DNA from: Methylotenera sp.
Lineage (GTDB): Bacteria; Pseudomonadota; Gammaproteobacteria; Burkholderiales; Methylophilaceae
Assembly (NCBI GenBank): GCA_005791685.1
Contig: SXVG01000113.1
Span: 1-11,921 of the forward strand
DNA length: 11,921 nt
Reading direction: 5' to 3'
The position numbers were made by a program, and so were the translations under genes. Each line of letters begins with the position of its first letter. The stretch's first letter is position 1. Positions 1-7,457 of the stretch are shown one piece after another. The notes beneath the pieces were generated by a model. It was not told the DNA's origin. It ran no database searches and saw nothing but the letters and a program-made list of their open reading frames with translations.

Positions 1-26
1 GTGTTCTCAATCTGCCCGTACATTTA
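1..26 (-). pseudogene. narH: narH reading frame continuing after the in-frame TAA (partial at window edge)
   Basis: Directly after the TAA the same frame reads MYGQIENT up to the window edge. From memory, E. coli NarH reads NIQKAMYSQFENT at this place, so the frame is still NarH on both sides and only one codon is wrong. Many NarH proteins have Glu there (my recollection), and GAA to TAA is a single base change. The codon after the stop is ATG (21-23), so ribosomes finishing the first part could restart there; only a weak AGAAG precedes it. The alternatives are a real nonsense mutation, a base-call or assembly error, or a functional split. Only 26 bases are visible, so the state of the rest of the gene is unknown. 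Confidence 0.8.
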
Positions 27-518
27 CTTCTGGATGTTATCCATATTTTTATCTTTGCTGCGATTATGGAATTCACAGGCCAGATCGTCTTCCCAGTTAG
101 GCCCCCATGTAATCTTCTCCATGGATTTACCAGTGATTTGCGAGATAGGCCGCGCAGTCGGGGTCGCTTCAGACAAAGGTGCATTTTGCAAATGCGCGTA
201 GTTATAGGTGAACGGCTCGTAATAGTCGTCTATCTCTGGCATGTCTGGATTGGCAAAAATGTTGAGCAATTTACTGCCACGGCTACCGGACTTAAGCTCC
301 AGCTTGCCATTTTTCAACTCCCAACCTCCTTGCCAAACGTCTTGATTTTCCCATTGCTTAGGGTAACCCACGCCAGGCTTAGATTCCACGTTATTAAACC
401 AAGCGTATTCCACCCCTTTACGGTTGGTCCAAACATTTTTACATGTGACCGAACAGGTATGGCAACCTATGCATTTATCTAGATTGAAGACAAAGGCGAA
501 TTGTGCACGTACTTTCAT
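24..518 (-). CDS. narH: NarH N-terminal part, respiratory nitrate reductase beta subunit, stopped early at codon 165
   Basis: NarH is the iron-sulfur subunit that passes electrons from NarI haems to the NarG active site. The visible 164 residues match the NarH N-terminus closely. They include the first ferredoxin-like cysteine group CIGCHTCSVTC (Cys16, 19, 22, 26), the VEYAWFNNVE block (residues 36-45), IDDYYEPF (96-103) and GPNWEDDL (138-145). The start ATG at 518 has an AGGAG ribosome site at 525-529, six bases away, and lies 20 bases after the narG stop. NarH is normally about 500 residues, but here an in-frame TAA (24-26) follows NIQK. The other three cysteine groups should lie further downstream, outside the window. 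A 164-residue product alone could not carry the full set of four clusters. Family identity is very sure; whether the gene works is not. Confidence 0.95.
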   Translation of the reverse strand: MKVRAQFAFVFNLDKCIGCHTCSVTCKNVWTNRKGVEYAWFNNVESKPGVGYPKQWENQDVWQGGWELKNGKLELKSGSRGSKLLNIFANPDMPEIDDYYEPFTYNYAHLQNAPLSEATPTARPISQITGKSMEKITWGPNWEDDLACEFHNRSKDKNMDNIQK

Positions 519-538
519 AATAATCTCCTGATGTCCTT

Positions 539-3500
539 TTACTTGGCGCTAATGCCAACTGGATTAAGTTGCGCTTCGCGCTCGTCTGTGAGTGGCCGTT
601 CCAACCAATCGACGTCTTTGTCGGCTATTTTATGTAAGGCCACCATGGTGTCGCGTTGGCAACCCACCGTGCCGTAGTAATTAAAGCCGTAAGAAAGCTG
701 AGCGTAGCCCCCTATCATATTGGTTGGCTTCATGATGACGCGCGTCACCGAATTCAAAATGCCGCCACGTTTACCGGTGGAAGGAGAACCCGGTACGTTG
801 ACATTCTTTTCCTGTGCGTGGTACATCATGGCCATGCCACGTGGCACGCGTTGCGAAACCACCGCCCGCGCTACTGTCGCGCCATTATGATTGACGGCTT
901 CCACCCAATCGTTGTCTTCTATGCCTACCGATTTCGCATCGTCTTCAGACAGCCACACATACGGGCCGCGGCGGAATAAAGTCAGCATGCGTAAATTGTC
1001 TTGGTAGGAAGAGTGGATGCCCCATTTAGAATGCGGCGTGATCCAATTTAATGCCAAATGTGGCTTGCTGGTGACGCTATTGGGTAAGGCATTTAACTCA
1101 CCCAAATCGACCATGGGTTTGTAGGTACAAAAGCCTTCGCCAAAATCCAACATCCATTCGTGATCCTGATAGAAATGCGCTCTACCCGTTAGGGTGCGGA
1201 AAGGAATGTGCTCATGAATATTGGTATAACCTGCCGTATAAGAAACGTGCTCGGACTCAATGCCAGACCAAGTTGGCGCAGTAATAATTTTTCGTGGCTG
1301 CGCTTGGATGTCTTTAAAAGTAAATTTATCTTCGTGGCGACCGGCATATAAATGATGGTGGTCTATGCCGGTTTTTTTCGACAAAGCCGACCAAGATTTA
1401 TGCGCCACTTCGCCGTTGGTTTCTGGCGCCATACGCATCACCGAATCGCACACCTCGATGTCCTCAGACAAGGAAGGCATGCCGAAAGAAACACCCGGTT
1501 CTTTAACCGTGCTGTTGTGTTTCTTAAGCTCCTCGTACTCTTGATCTGTGTTCCAATCGATGCCCTTGATGTTATTGCCAAGCTTAGTCATCAATGGTCC
1601 TAGCGCGATAAATTTACGGTAAGTGTCCCCATACGCCCGTTCCACCACTTTGATTATCGCCATGGTTTTACCAGGAATCGGTTCACATTCGCCTTCTTTC
1701 CAGTTCTTAACTTCACCAAAAGGCTGGGCCAATTCTGCCGCGGAGTCATGTTGCATGGGCAAAGCCACCACTTCCTGCTTGGTACCCAAATGTTTTTCCG
1801 CTAGACCGGAAAAAGTTTTCGCCAGCGTTTTAAAAATCTGCCAATCGGATTTGGATTCCCAACCGGGTGACACCGCTTCAGACAAGGGGTGAATGAAAGG
1901 ATGCATGTCGGTGGTATTCAAATCATTTTTTTCATACCAAGTCGCGGTAGGTAAAATGATGTCGGAATACGCACCGGTAGAATTAAGGCGGAAATTGATG
2001 TCCACCATCAAATCCAATTTGCCTATGGGCGCATCCTCGTGCCATTGCACTTCTTTATTCGCCCGCCCTGCTCCAGACTCTTGCAGTACGCCATTTTGCG
2101 CACCCAATAAGTGTTTCAGGAAGTACTCGTGGCCCTTGGCCGAAGTGCCAATCAAATTGGCACGCCAAACAAATAAATTACGCGGCCAATTAACCGGGTT
2201 ATCCGGATCGGCGTAAGCCACATCCAATTTACCGGATTTCAATTGCCCGGCAATGTACTTGGCCACCGCCGCTTCATCGTTTGCACCGCTTTGTTTGGCT
2301 TCCTCAGCCAACTCAATCGGATTGCGATTAAAGTTAGGCATGGAAGGCAACCAACCCATGCGCGCCGCTTTGACGTTGTAGTCGGCGATGGAATTGCCCT
2401 TGTTTTTACCCTTACCTGCTGGCGACAACAAGCTATCGGCATTCAATGTTTCGTAACGCCATTGATCCGTATGGAAATACCAATACGAAGTGGAATTAGT
2501 ATGGCGCGGTGGGCGCATCCAGTCCAAAGCAAACGCAATCGGCGCCCAACCGGCTTGCGGACGCAATTTTTCTTGGCCTACGTAATGTGCCCAACCACCG
2601 CCGGTTTGACCCACGCAACCACACATGTGCAATAAGTTCATGATGGCGCGGTAGGATAAATCGTTGTGGTACCAGTGGTTGATGGCCGCGCCCATGATGA
2701 CCATGGATTTACCTTTGGTTTTAGACGCGTTATAAGCAAATTCACGGCCAGTACGCTCGATATCAGCGGCTTTAACGCCGGTGACTTTTTCTGCCCAAGC
2801 CGGTGTGTAGGCCACACTGGCGTCGGCATAACTGCTGGCCACATTATCGCCACCTAAGCCACGGTCTATGCCGTATTGCGCAACTTGCAAGTCAAACACC
2901 GTCGCCACCAACACCGTTTCACCATTAGCCAGTTGTACTTTACGCACAGGCACATTGCGATAAAGTAACTCAGCTTCACCCGCAGTAAAATGCGGGAACC
3001 CGACAGAGGCCACCTCATCCCTGTCGTCTATGCAAGAAAGTTCAGCCGCAATTTCGTGCTGCGCGGCTTGCTCGAGTAAATTCCATTTTCCTTCCTCGCC
3101 CCAACGGAAACCTATGCTGCCATTGGGTGCGACAAAAGCACAGGATTTACGGTCAAATACAATGGTTTTCCATTCCGCGTTATTGCTTTCACCTAAGGCC
3201 CCATCAAAATCCGAGGCCCGTAAAAAGCGATCCGACACGTAGGCATCGCCTTGTTTACGCAACATCACTTGCATGGGCAGGTCGGTGTATTTACGGGCAT
3301 ACTCTTGGAAATAAGCATCTTGCGCATTAATGTAAAATTCATTTAATGCCACGTGCCCCATAGCCAAGAATGCGGCAGAATCGGTGCCTTGTTTAATCGG
3401 CATCCATAAATCAGAAAACTTACAAAATTCGGCGTAATCCGGCGCCATGGCAACAATTTTTGCCCCTTTATAACGTACCTCAGAGGCAAAATGGGCATCG

Positions 3501-4288
3501 GGGGTACGGGTCATGGGCAAGTTAGCCCCGGTGATAATGATGTAGGTTGAGTTATACCAATCGGCCGCCTCCGGCACGTCGGTCTGCTCCCCCCAAGTCT
3601 GCGGACTGGCCGCCGGCAAGTCGCAATACCAATCATAAAAAGATCCGCAGGCCGCACCGATGAGGGAAAGGAATCGGGAGCCTGCGGCGTAAGAAATCAT
3701 CGACATCGCAGGGATGGGAGAAAAACCGAAGATACGGTCTGGACCGTATTTTTTAATGGTGTAGACATTGGCAGCAGCAATGATTTCGTTCACTTCGTCC
3801 CAAGAAGTACGAACAAATCCACCTAGACCACGCACCGCTGTGTAAGCTTTGCGTTTAGCCGCATCAGCCTGTATGGCCGCCCAAGCTTCGACGGGATCTT
3901 TACCGGCAAGGCGCTCCAGGCGATACAAATCCAATAAGCGACCCCGTATTAAAGGGTGCTTGATACGATGCGGGCTGTATAAATACCAGGAAAATGACGC
4001 GCCACGCTGGCAACCACGCGGCTCATGATCAGGCAAATCGTCACGTGTGCGTGGGTAATCAGTCTGCTGCATTTCAAAGGACACCAAGCCATTTTTAACA
4101 AAGATTTTCCATGAGCAACCACCGGTGCAATTGACCCCGTGGGTAGACCGCACCACTTTGTCGTGTTGCCAACGGTGACGGTAAGCCTGTTCCCACTGCC
4201 GGTCTTCATTGGTGACTATGCCGTGTTCATTGGAAAACGTGGCTTTAACTTTGTCAAAAAATTTCAATCTATCCAAAAAGTGACTCAT
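539..4288 (-). CDS. narG: Respiratory nitrate reductase alpha subunit NarG
   Basis: NarG is the molybdenum bis-MGD catalytic subunit that reduces nitrate to nitrite on the cytoplasmic side of the inner membrane, in complex with NarH and NarI. At 1249 residues it is full length for the family (E. coli about 1247). The FS0 cluster ligands are present in the STHGVNCTGGCSW block as His50, Cys54 and Cys58, plus Cys93 in RGCQRGAS. The molybdenum ligand Asp223 lies in the YCDLPAASPQTWGEQTDVPE block. Other family blocks include NHWYHNDLSYR, GCVGQTGGGWAHYVGQEKLRP, PTATWYEK and the C-terminal IGGYAQLSYGFNYYGTVG. The start is placed at ATG 4288 because it follows GGGAG with six bases between and gives the family N-terminus MSHFLDR; an ATG 30 bases upstream would add ten atypical residues. 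It lies 80 bases after narK2 and 20 before narH. No internal frameshift is seen. Confidence 0.98.
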   Translation of the reverse strand: MSHFLDRLKFFDKVKATFSNEHGIVTNEDRQWEQAYRHRWQHDKVVRSTHGVNCTGGCSWKIFVKNGLVSFEMQQTDYPRTRDDLPDHEPRGCQRGASFSWYLYSPHRIKHPLIRGRLLDLYRLERLAGKDPVEAWAAIQADAAKRKAYTAVRGLGGFVRTSWDEVNEIIAAANVYTIKKYGPDRIFGFSPIPAMSMISYAAGSRFLSLIGAACGSFYDWYCDLPAASPQTWGEQTDVPEAADWYNSTYIIITGANLPMTRTPDAHFASEVRYKGAKIVAMAPDYAEFCKFSDLWMPIKQGTDSAAFLAMGHVALNEFYINAQDAYFQEYARKYTDLPMQVMLRKQGDAYVSDRFLRASDFDGALGESNNAEWKTIVFDRKSCAFVAPNGSIGFRWGEEGKWNLLEQAAQHEIAAELSCIDDRDEVASVGFPHFTAGEAELLYRNVPVRKVQLANGETVLVATVFDLQVAQYGIDRGLGGDNVASSYADASVAYTPAWAEKVTGVKAADIERTGREFAYNASKTKGKSMVIMGAAINHWYHNDLSYRAIMNLLHMCGCVGQTGGGWAHYVGQEKLRPQAGWAPIAFALDWMRPPRHTNSTSYWYFHTDQWRYETLNADSLLSPAGKGKNKGNSIADYNVKAARMGWLPSMPNFNRNPIELAEEAKQSGANDEAAVAKYIAGQLKSGKLDVAYADPDNPVNWPRNLFVWRANLIGTSAKGHEYFLKHLLGAQNGVLQESGAGRANKEVQWHEDAPIGKLDLMVDINFRLNSTGAYSDIILPTATWYEKNDLNTTDMHPFIHPLSEAVSPGWESKSDWQIFKTLAKTFSGLAEKHLGTKQEVVALPMQHDSAAELAQPFGEVKNWKEGECEPIPGKTMAIIKVVERAYGDTYRKFIALGPLMTKLGNNIKGIDWNTDQEYEELKKHNSTVKEPGVSFGMPSLSEDIEVCDSVMRMAPETNGEVAHKSWSALSKKTGIDHHHLYAGRHEDKFTFKDIQAQPRKIITAPTWSGIESEHVSYTAGYTNIHEHIPFRTLTGRAHFYQDHEWMLDFGEGFCTYKPMVDLGELNALPNSVTSKPHLALNWITPHSKWGIHSSYQDNLRMLTLFRRGPYVWLSEDDAKSVGIEDNDWVEAVNHNGATVARAVVSQRVPRGMAMMYHAQEKNVNVPGSPSTGKRGGILNSVTRVIMKPTNMIGGYAQLSYGFNYYGTVGCQRDTMVALHKIADKDVDWLERPLTDEREAQLNPVGISAK

Positions 4289-4292
4289 GTTT

Positions 4293-4299
4293 CTCTCCC
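4293..4299 (-). promoter_or_regulatory. Ribosome binding site that fixes the narG start
   Basis: GGGAGAG on the minus strand, with its GGAG core six bases before ATG 4288. The in-frame ATG at 4318 would place this site inside the coding region, so the site supports the shorter NarG. Confidence 0.75.
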
Positions 4300-4303
4300 A
4301 ACA

Positions 4304-4316
4304 GCCGCCGTGCGGC
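4304..4316 (-). other. Small GC-rich hairpin in the narK2-narG gap
   Basis: On the minus strand GCCGC-ACG-GCGGC forms a perfect five-pair stem with a three-base loop, in the leader just five bases before the narG ribosome site. There is no T-run after it, so it is not a Rho-independent terminator. It could be an mRNA processing or stability element between the transporter genes and narG, or chance. The rest of the 80-base gap shows nothing clear, and no FNR box is seen, so narG probably depends on the narK1 promoter. Confidence 0.35.
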
Positions 4317-4368
4317 AATCATCATTAATTCAACCGACAGACCACACTTGCTTGCCAGCTGCCATTCA

Positions 4369-5979
4369 TTACGGATTTTTTATTTCTGAATTGGCCCGTA
4401 AGTAAAACCACCAATTGAGCAGTAAGCACAGCGCATAAAACACGGCAAACCCATACATAGCCATTTCAGGCGAGCCGGCTTTGATTTGCCCTTTAATCAC
4501 TTCTGGGGCGATAAACGATCCGTATGCCGCCACTGCAGAAGTCCAACCCAACACTGGGCCTGCTTGCACGCGATCAAAAATGACCCCTACCGTTCTAAAA
4601 GTGGACCCATTGCCCATACCAGTGGCCGCAAACAACACAACAAAAGTCAGCAAAAAGGCATTGAAATAGATTTCCGGGGAAGGCGAGTGATAAGCCTGCA
4701 TCATGATGTAACCAGCATAAATTGAAGCCAACACCATCACTGCAGAAATCACTTGGGTCACTATAGAGCCCCCCACCTTGTCCGAAATCCAACCACCTAC
4801 GGGTCGAATGAGCGCCCCAACAAAAGGGCCTATCCAAGCATAGGTCAAGGCGGATGGCGCATTGGGATTCTTAACATGGGTCCAAATACCGGTGGCCGCA
4901 TCCAACAGGTGTTTATCGCCAAAAATAACCGTGATGGACAAGGGCAAGGCCATGGAAAAGCCGATGAAAGAGCCAAACGTCACCAAATACAATGCCGTCA
5001 TCGACCAAGTATGTTTGTTGTTAAAAATCGCAAACTGCCGAGCAATATTGTCTTTCATGCTGCCAAAAGCCGCTAATTTCATAACTAATAAGGTGCTGAT
5101 AATAATCAATGGCATGGCCAACCACATGTTCAGCATGCCTAGACCTGTTGGCGCCGGCAAATACAAATACAAGCCAACCACAGCCGGTAAGAAAGCCAAC
5201 GTATACAACCAAATAATTTTCACGAAAGACAAAATGGTGTGACGCGCATCGACTGAAATGGGTAACAGGTTATTCATGCCAAAGTAGCAAGCCACCGCCA
5301 AAGGCAATAACAACAACAGCCAAACGAAGCCGGCATTTTGGATATAGGTAGCTGTGCCCGCTGGGATTTTTCCAAAGATCCAACCGCTATCTTTCACCAA
5401 CAGCGTAGCCTCCCCGCCCAAGGCACCAAACACCCCCACCGTCATGACCAACGGTATGAGAATTTGCATGGTGGTTACGCCAAAATTCCCCAAACCGGCA
5501 TTCAATCCCAAAGCCGTGCCTTGCAAACGTTTAGGAAAAAATGTGCTGATATTACTCATGGAGCTAGCAAAATTACCGCCACCCACCCCGGACCAAAGCG
5601 CCATCAGCTGGAAGGACCACAAAGGCCACTCGGGGTGTTGCAGCACGATGCCGGTGCCGATGGCCGGACTGATCAACATGGCGGTGGTGAGAAATATGGT
5701 ATTGCGACCACCGGCCAAGCGAATAAAGAATGAAGCAGGTATGCGCATGGTGGCGCCGGCCAAACCCGAAATGGCGGTTAAGGTAAACAATTCATCTTTA
5801 CTAAACGGAAAGCCCAGATTACTCATTTGCACGGCAATGATGCCCCACATCAACCACACGGCAAAACCGCATAATAAGGCAGGTACAGAAATCCACAGAT
5901 TGCGATAAGCAATTTTCTTACCACTGGACTCCCAAAATCCGCCGTCTTCAACGTTCCATGTCTCAATATTTGTCGCCAT
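4369..5979 (-). CDS. narK2: NarK2-type nitrate/nitrite transporter with extra central helices
   Basis: Major facilitator superfamily inner-membrane transporter of the nitrate/nitrite porter family; its type is associated with exchange of nitrate for nitrite. It resembles E. coli NarK, beginning with the ENVEDGGFW-like region and RNLWISVP (26-33). The nitrate signature GGGNFASSMSNISTFFP spans 133-149, with GLNAGLGNFGV following (158-168), and the second signature GMGNGSTFRTVGVIF is at 454-468. The substrate arginines correspond to Arg79 (ATMRIP) and Arg392 (GALIRPVGG). At 536 residues it is about 70 longer than E. coli NarK. Most of the excess is a hydrophobic insertion at about 245-310 that looks like two added membrane segments between the sixth and seventh helices. 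ATG 5979 has AGGAG at 5986-5990 overlapping the narK1 stop codon, which implies translational coupling with narK1. Confidence 0.93.
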   Translation of the reverse strand: MATNIETWNVEDGGFWESSGKKIAYRNLWISVPALLCGFAVWLMWGIIAVQMSNLGFPFSKDELFTLTAISGLAGATMRIPASFFIRLAGGRNTIFLTTAMLISPAIGTGIVLQHPEWPLWSFQLMALWSGVGGGNFASSMSNISTFFPKRLQGTALGLNAGLGNFGVTTMQILIPLVMTVGVFGALGGEATLLVKDSGWIFGKIPAGTATYIQNAGFVWLLLLLPLAVACYFGMNNLLPISVDARHTILSFVKIIWLYTLAFLPAVVGLYLYLPAPTGLGMLNMWLAMPLIIISTLLVMKLAAFGSMKDNIARQFAIFNNKHTWSMTALYLVTFGSFIGFSMALPLSITVIFGDKHLLDAATGIWTHVKNPNAPSALTYAWIGPFVGALIRPVGGWISDKVGGSIVTQVISAVMVLASIYAGYIMMQAYHSPSPEIYFNAFLLTFVVLFAATGMGNGSTFRTVGVIFDRVQAGPVLGWTSAVAAYGSFIAPEVIKGQIKAGSPEMAMYGFAVFYALCLLLNWWFYLRANSEIKNP

Positions 5980-5988
5980 GCTGCTCTC

Positions 5989-7257
5989 CTAAATTGATAC
6001 CATTTGTTTTTTTGATTGACGCTCATGGTGCCTACCGATCTTGACTGGTCGCACTTCTGTCCAATACATCCAAATCAGCGATACCCAAACGATGCCGAAC
6101 ATCAACATAAAAGCCGATGAACGCACCCCGGTAAGGTCAACTAAGGCACCAAACATAATAGGCATTAAGAAACCACCCATCCCGCCTGCCAAACCCACCA
6201 CGCCAGATACCACGCCTATATTTTGTGGGTAATCATCGGATATGTACTTAAACACCGAAGCTTTACCTATCGCAAACGCTATGCCCATGGTGAACATAAT
6301 GATGGTAAAGAGGGTGGCGTTGAGGCCGACATGAAATGTTTGCGGCCCTTTGATGGTAATAATGGAGATGTCGGTTTGCGGATAAGAAAGAAAAAACAAA
6401 CAAACCAATGACACCCACAATACCCACCAGGTAATGGTGTGGGCGCCAAATTTGTCAGAAAAGTAGCCGCCCACCGCACGCAATATGCCGCCAGGGATGC
6501 TAAAAGCCGCGGCCATTAAGGCCGCTGATTTAAGATCAAAACCGTATTCAGTGATGTAGTACTTAGTCATCCACAATGCCAAGGCCACATAACCGCCAAA
6601 CACGATGGAGTAATACTGGCTGTACTTCCAAACTTTAGGATCTTTTAATACCGCCAATTGCTCACTCATGCTGACCGTCTTGCTATTTTTATGGGCAGGG
6701 TCGGAATAAGTAAATAGCCAAAATAGCACTGCCGTAAGCAACATTAAGCCGGCATAAAATTGTGGCACCATGGCCCAACCATAGGCGACAACAATGAGTG
6801 GGGCAATCAATTTGGTAACAGCAGCACCCGTGTTGCCTGCACCAAAAATACCCATGGCCAAACCTTGCTGATGCTTAGGAAACCAGCGCGCACAATAAGC
6901 AATGCCCACAGTGAAGGAACCACCTGCTATCCCTACAAATAAGCCGGTGATGAGAAATTGCCAGTATTCCGTGCATTTAGAAATAAGATAAATAGGTAGC
7001 ACGGTAGACAACATTAAGGTAAAAAATACCACCCGCCCACCAAAGCGATCTGTCCACATGCCTAGCGGCAATCGAATCAAGGAGCCGGTCAACACCGGCA
7101 TGGCAATCAAAATACCAAACTGGGTTTCATTCAAGCTCAGCAAGGCCTTAATGGGAATGCCAATCACGGCAAACATCATCCAAATCATGAAGCACACGGT
7201 AAAAGACAGTGTACTCATCCCAACGACCGACCATGCTTTATATTGTTGTGTAGCCAT
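5989..7257 (-). CDS. narK1: NarK1-type nitrate/proton symporter
   Basis: Major facilitator transporter of the nitrate/nitrite porter family, the shorter type 1 form generally linked to proton-coupled nitrate uptake. Its 422 residues carry about twelve hydrophobic segments. Family marks are RLPLGMWTDRFGGR (62-75, with Arg62), the first signature GGSFTVGIAYCARWFP (112-127), GAGNTGAAVTKL (139-150), GGILRAVGGYFSDKFG (256-271, with Arg260) and GIAFAIGKASVFKYISDDYP (325-344). The start is ATG 7257, preceded by AAGGGGA at the right distance; a TTG at 7275 would place that site inside the gene. It is the first gene of the narK1-narK2-narG-narH unit, nine bases before narK2, and has an FNR-like promoter upstream. 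Some bacteria fuse NarK1 and NarK2; here they are separate. Transport direction is inferred from family type. Confidence 0.93.
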   Translation of the reverse strand: MATQQYKAWSVVGMSTLSFTVCFMIWMMFAVIGIPIKALLSLNETQFGILIAMPVLTGSLIRLPLGMWTDRFGGRVVFFTLMLSTVLPIYLISKCTEYWQFLITGLFVGIAGGSFTVGIAYCARWFPKHQQGLAMGIFGAGNTGAAVTKLIAPLIVVAYGWAMVPQFYAGLMLLTAVLFWLFTYSDPAHKNSKTVSMSEQLAVLKDPKVWKYSQYYSIVFGGYVALALWMTKYYITEYGFDLKSAALMAAAFSIPGGILRAVGGYFSDKFGAHTITWWVLWVSLVCLFFLSYPQTDISIITIKGPQTFHVGLNATLFTIIMFTMGIAFAIGKASVFKYISDDYPQNIGVVSGVVGLAGGMGGFLMPIMFGALVDLTGVRSSAFMLMFGIVWVSLIWMYWTEVRPVKIGRHHERQSKKQMVSI

Positions 7258-7262
7258 CTTCG

Positions 7263-7269
7263 TCCCCTT
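7263..7269 (-). promoter_or_regulatory. Ribosome binding site that fixes the narK1 start
   Basis: AAGGGGA on the minus strand, five bases before ATG 7257. It lies inside the frame that would be opened by the TTG at 7275, so the ATG is preferred. Confidence 0.7.
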
Positions 7270-7313
7270 TAGCAACGATTGCTAGGTCAGCAAGCCATTT
7301 GCTGATCAATTAC

Positions 7314-7361
7314 AGAAACGATTCTACGAGAGGGCTTTTTTGCTTGATTGACTTACATCAA
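7314..7361 (-). promoter_or_regulatory. FNR/Anr-type promoter of narK1-narK2-narG-narH
   Basis: On the minus strand TTGATGTAAGTCAA (7348-7361) matches the FNR consensus TTGAT-N4-ATCAA at nine of ten positions. A -10 hexamer TAGAAT (7321-7326; five of six matches to TATAAT) lies downstream. If transcription starts near 7314, the box is centred at about -40.5, the class II activator position. This predicts a leader of about 57 bases and induction under low oxygen. The start site is inferred from spacing, not measured. Confidence 0.75.
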
Positions 7362-7376
7362 ATTGCCATCAATCAA
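7344..7376. repeat. Eight-base inverted repeat overlapping the narK1 FNR box
   Basis: TTGATTGA (7344-7351) and TCAATCAA (7369-7376) are perfect reverse complements separated by 17 bases. The left arm overlaps the FNR box at 7348-7361. The arms hold extra TTGAT half-sites, so this could be a second low-affinity site for the same regulator, or simply AT-rich chance. Confidence 0.45.
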
Positions 7377-7396
7377 AAGTAGTGATGCCATGAAGC

Positions 7397-7432
7397 AAAA
7401 GAACTAGTTTGTTCTTATTGACTAGTTCTTTT
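7397..7432. terminator. Inverted repeat after narL, possible Rho-independent terminator
   Basis: AAAAGAACTAGT (7397-7408) and ACTAGTTCTTTT (7421-7432) form a perfect 12-pair stem with a 12-base loop. Read on the minus strand it begins 26 bases after the narL stop and ends in TTTT. The stem is AT-rich and the T-run short, so termination may be weak. It lies between narL and the narK1 promoter, where a boundary between two transcripts would be expected. It could instead be an operator for an unknown dimeric regulator. Confidence 0.5.
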
Positions 7433-7457
7433 AGGTAGGGGTGAAACGCATACGAAA

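Noticed and set aside
66..482. Plus-strand open frame of 138 codons across narH
   Set aside because: It is antisense to a clearly homologous NarH frame, and its protein shows no recognisable family.
4289..4318. Ten-residue N-terminal extension of NarG from an ATG at 4318
   Set aside because: It would include the ribosome site and the hairpin in coding sequence; NarG homologues begin at the MSxFLDR position.
5354..5908. Plus-strand open frame of 184 codons opposite narK2
   Set aside because: Shadow of a strongly supported membrane transporter gene; low-complexity translation with no domain or good ribosome site.
7258..7275. TTG start for narK1 at 7275
   Set aside because: The AAGGGGA ribosome site lies between it and ATG 7257, so the ATG is the natural start.
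7375..7437. Possible NarL heptamers (TACTTTT at 7375-7381 and TACCTAA at 7431-7437, minus strand)
   Set aside because: Each has one mismatch to TACYYMT, they are not paired at a usual spacing, and such matches are common by chance in AT-rich DNA.
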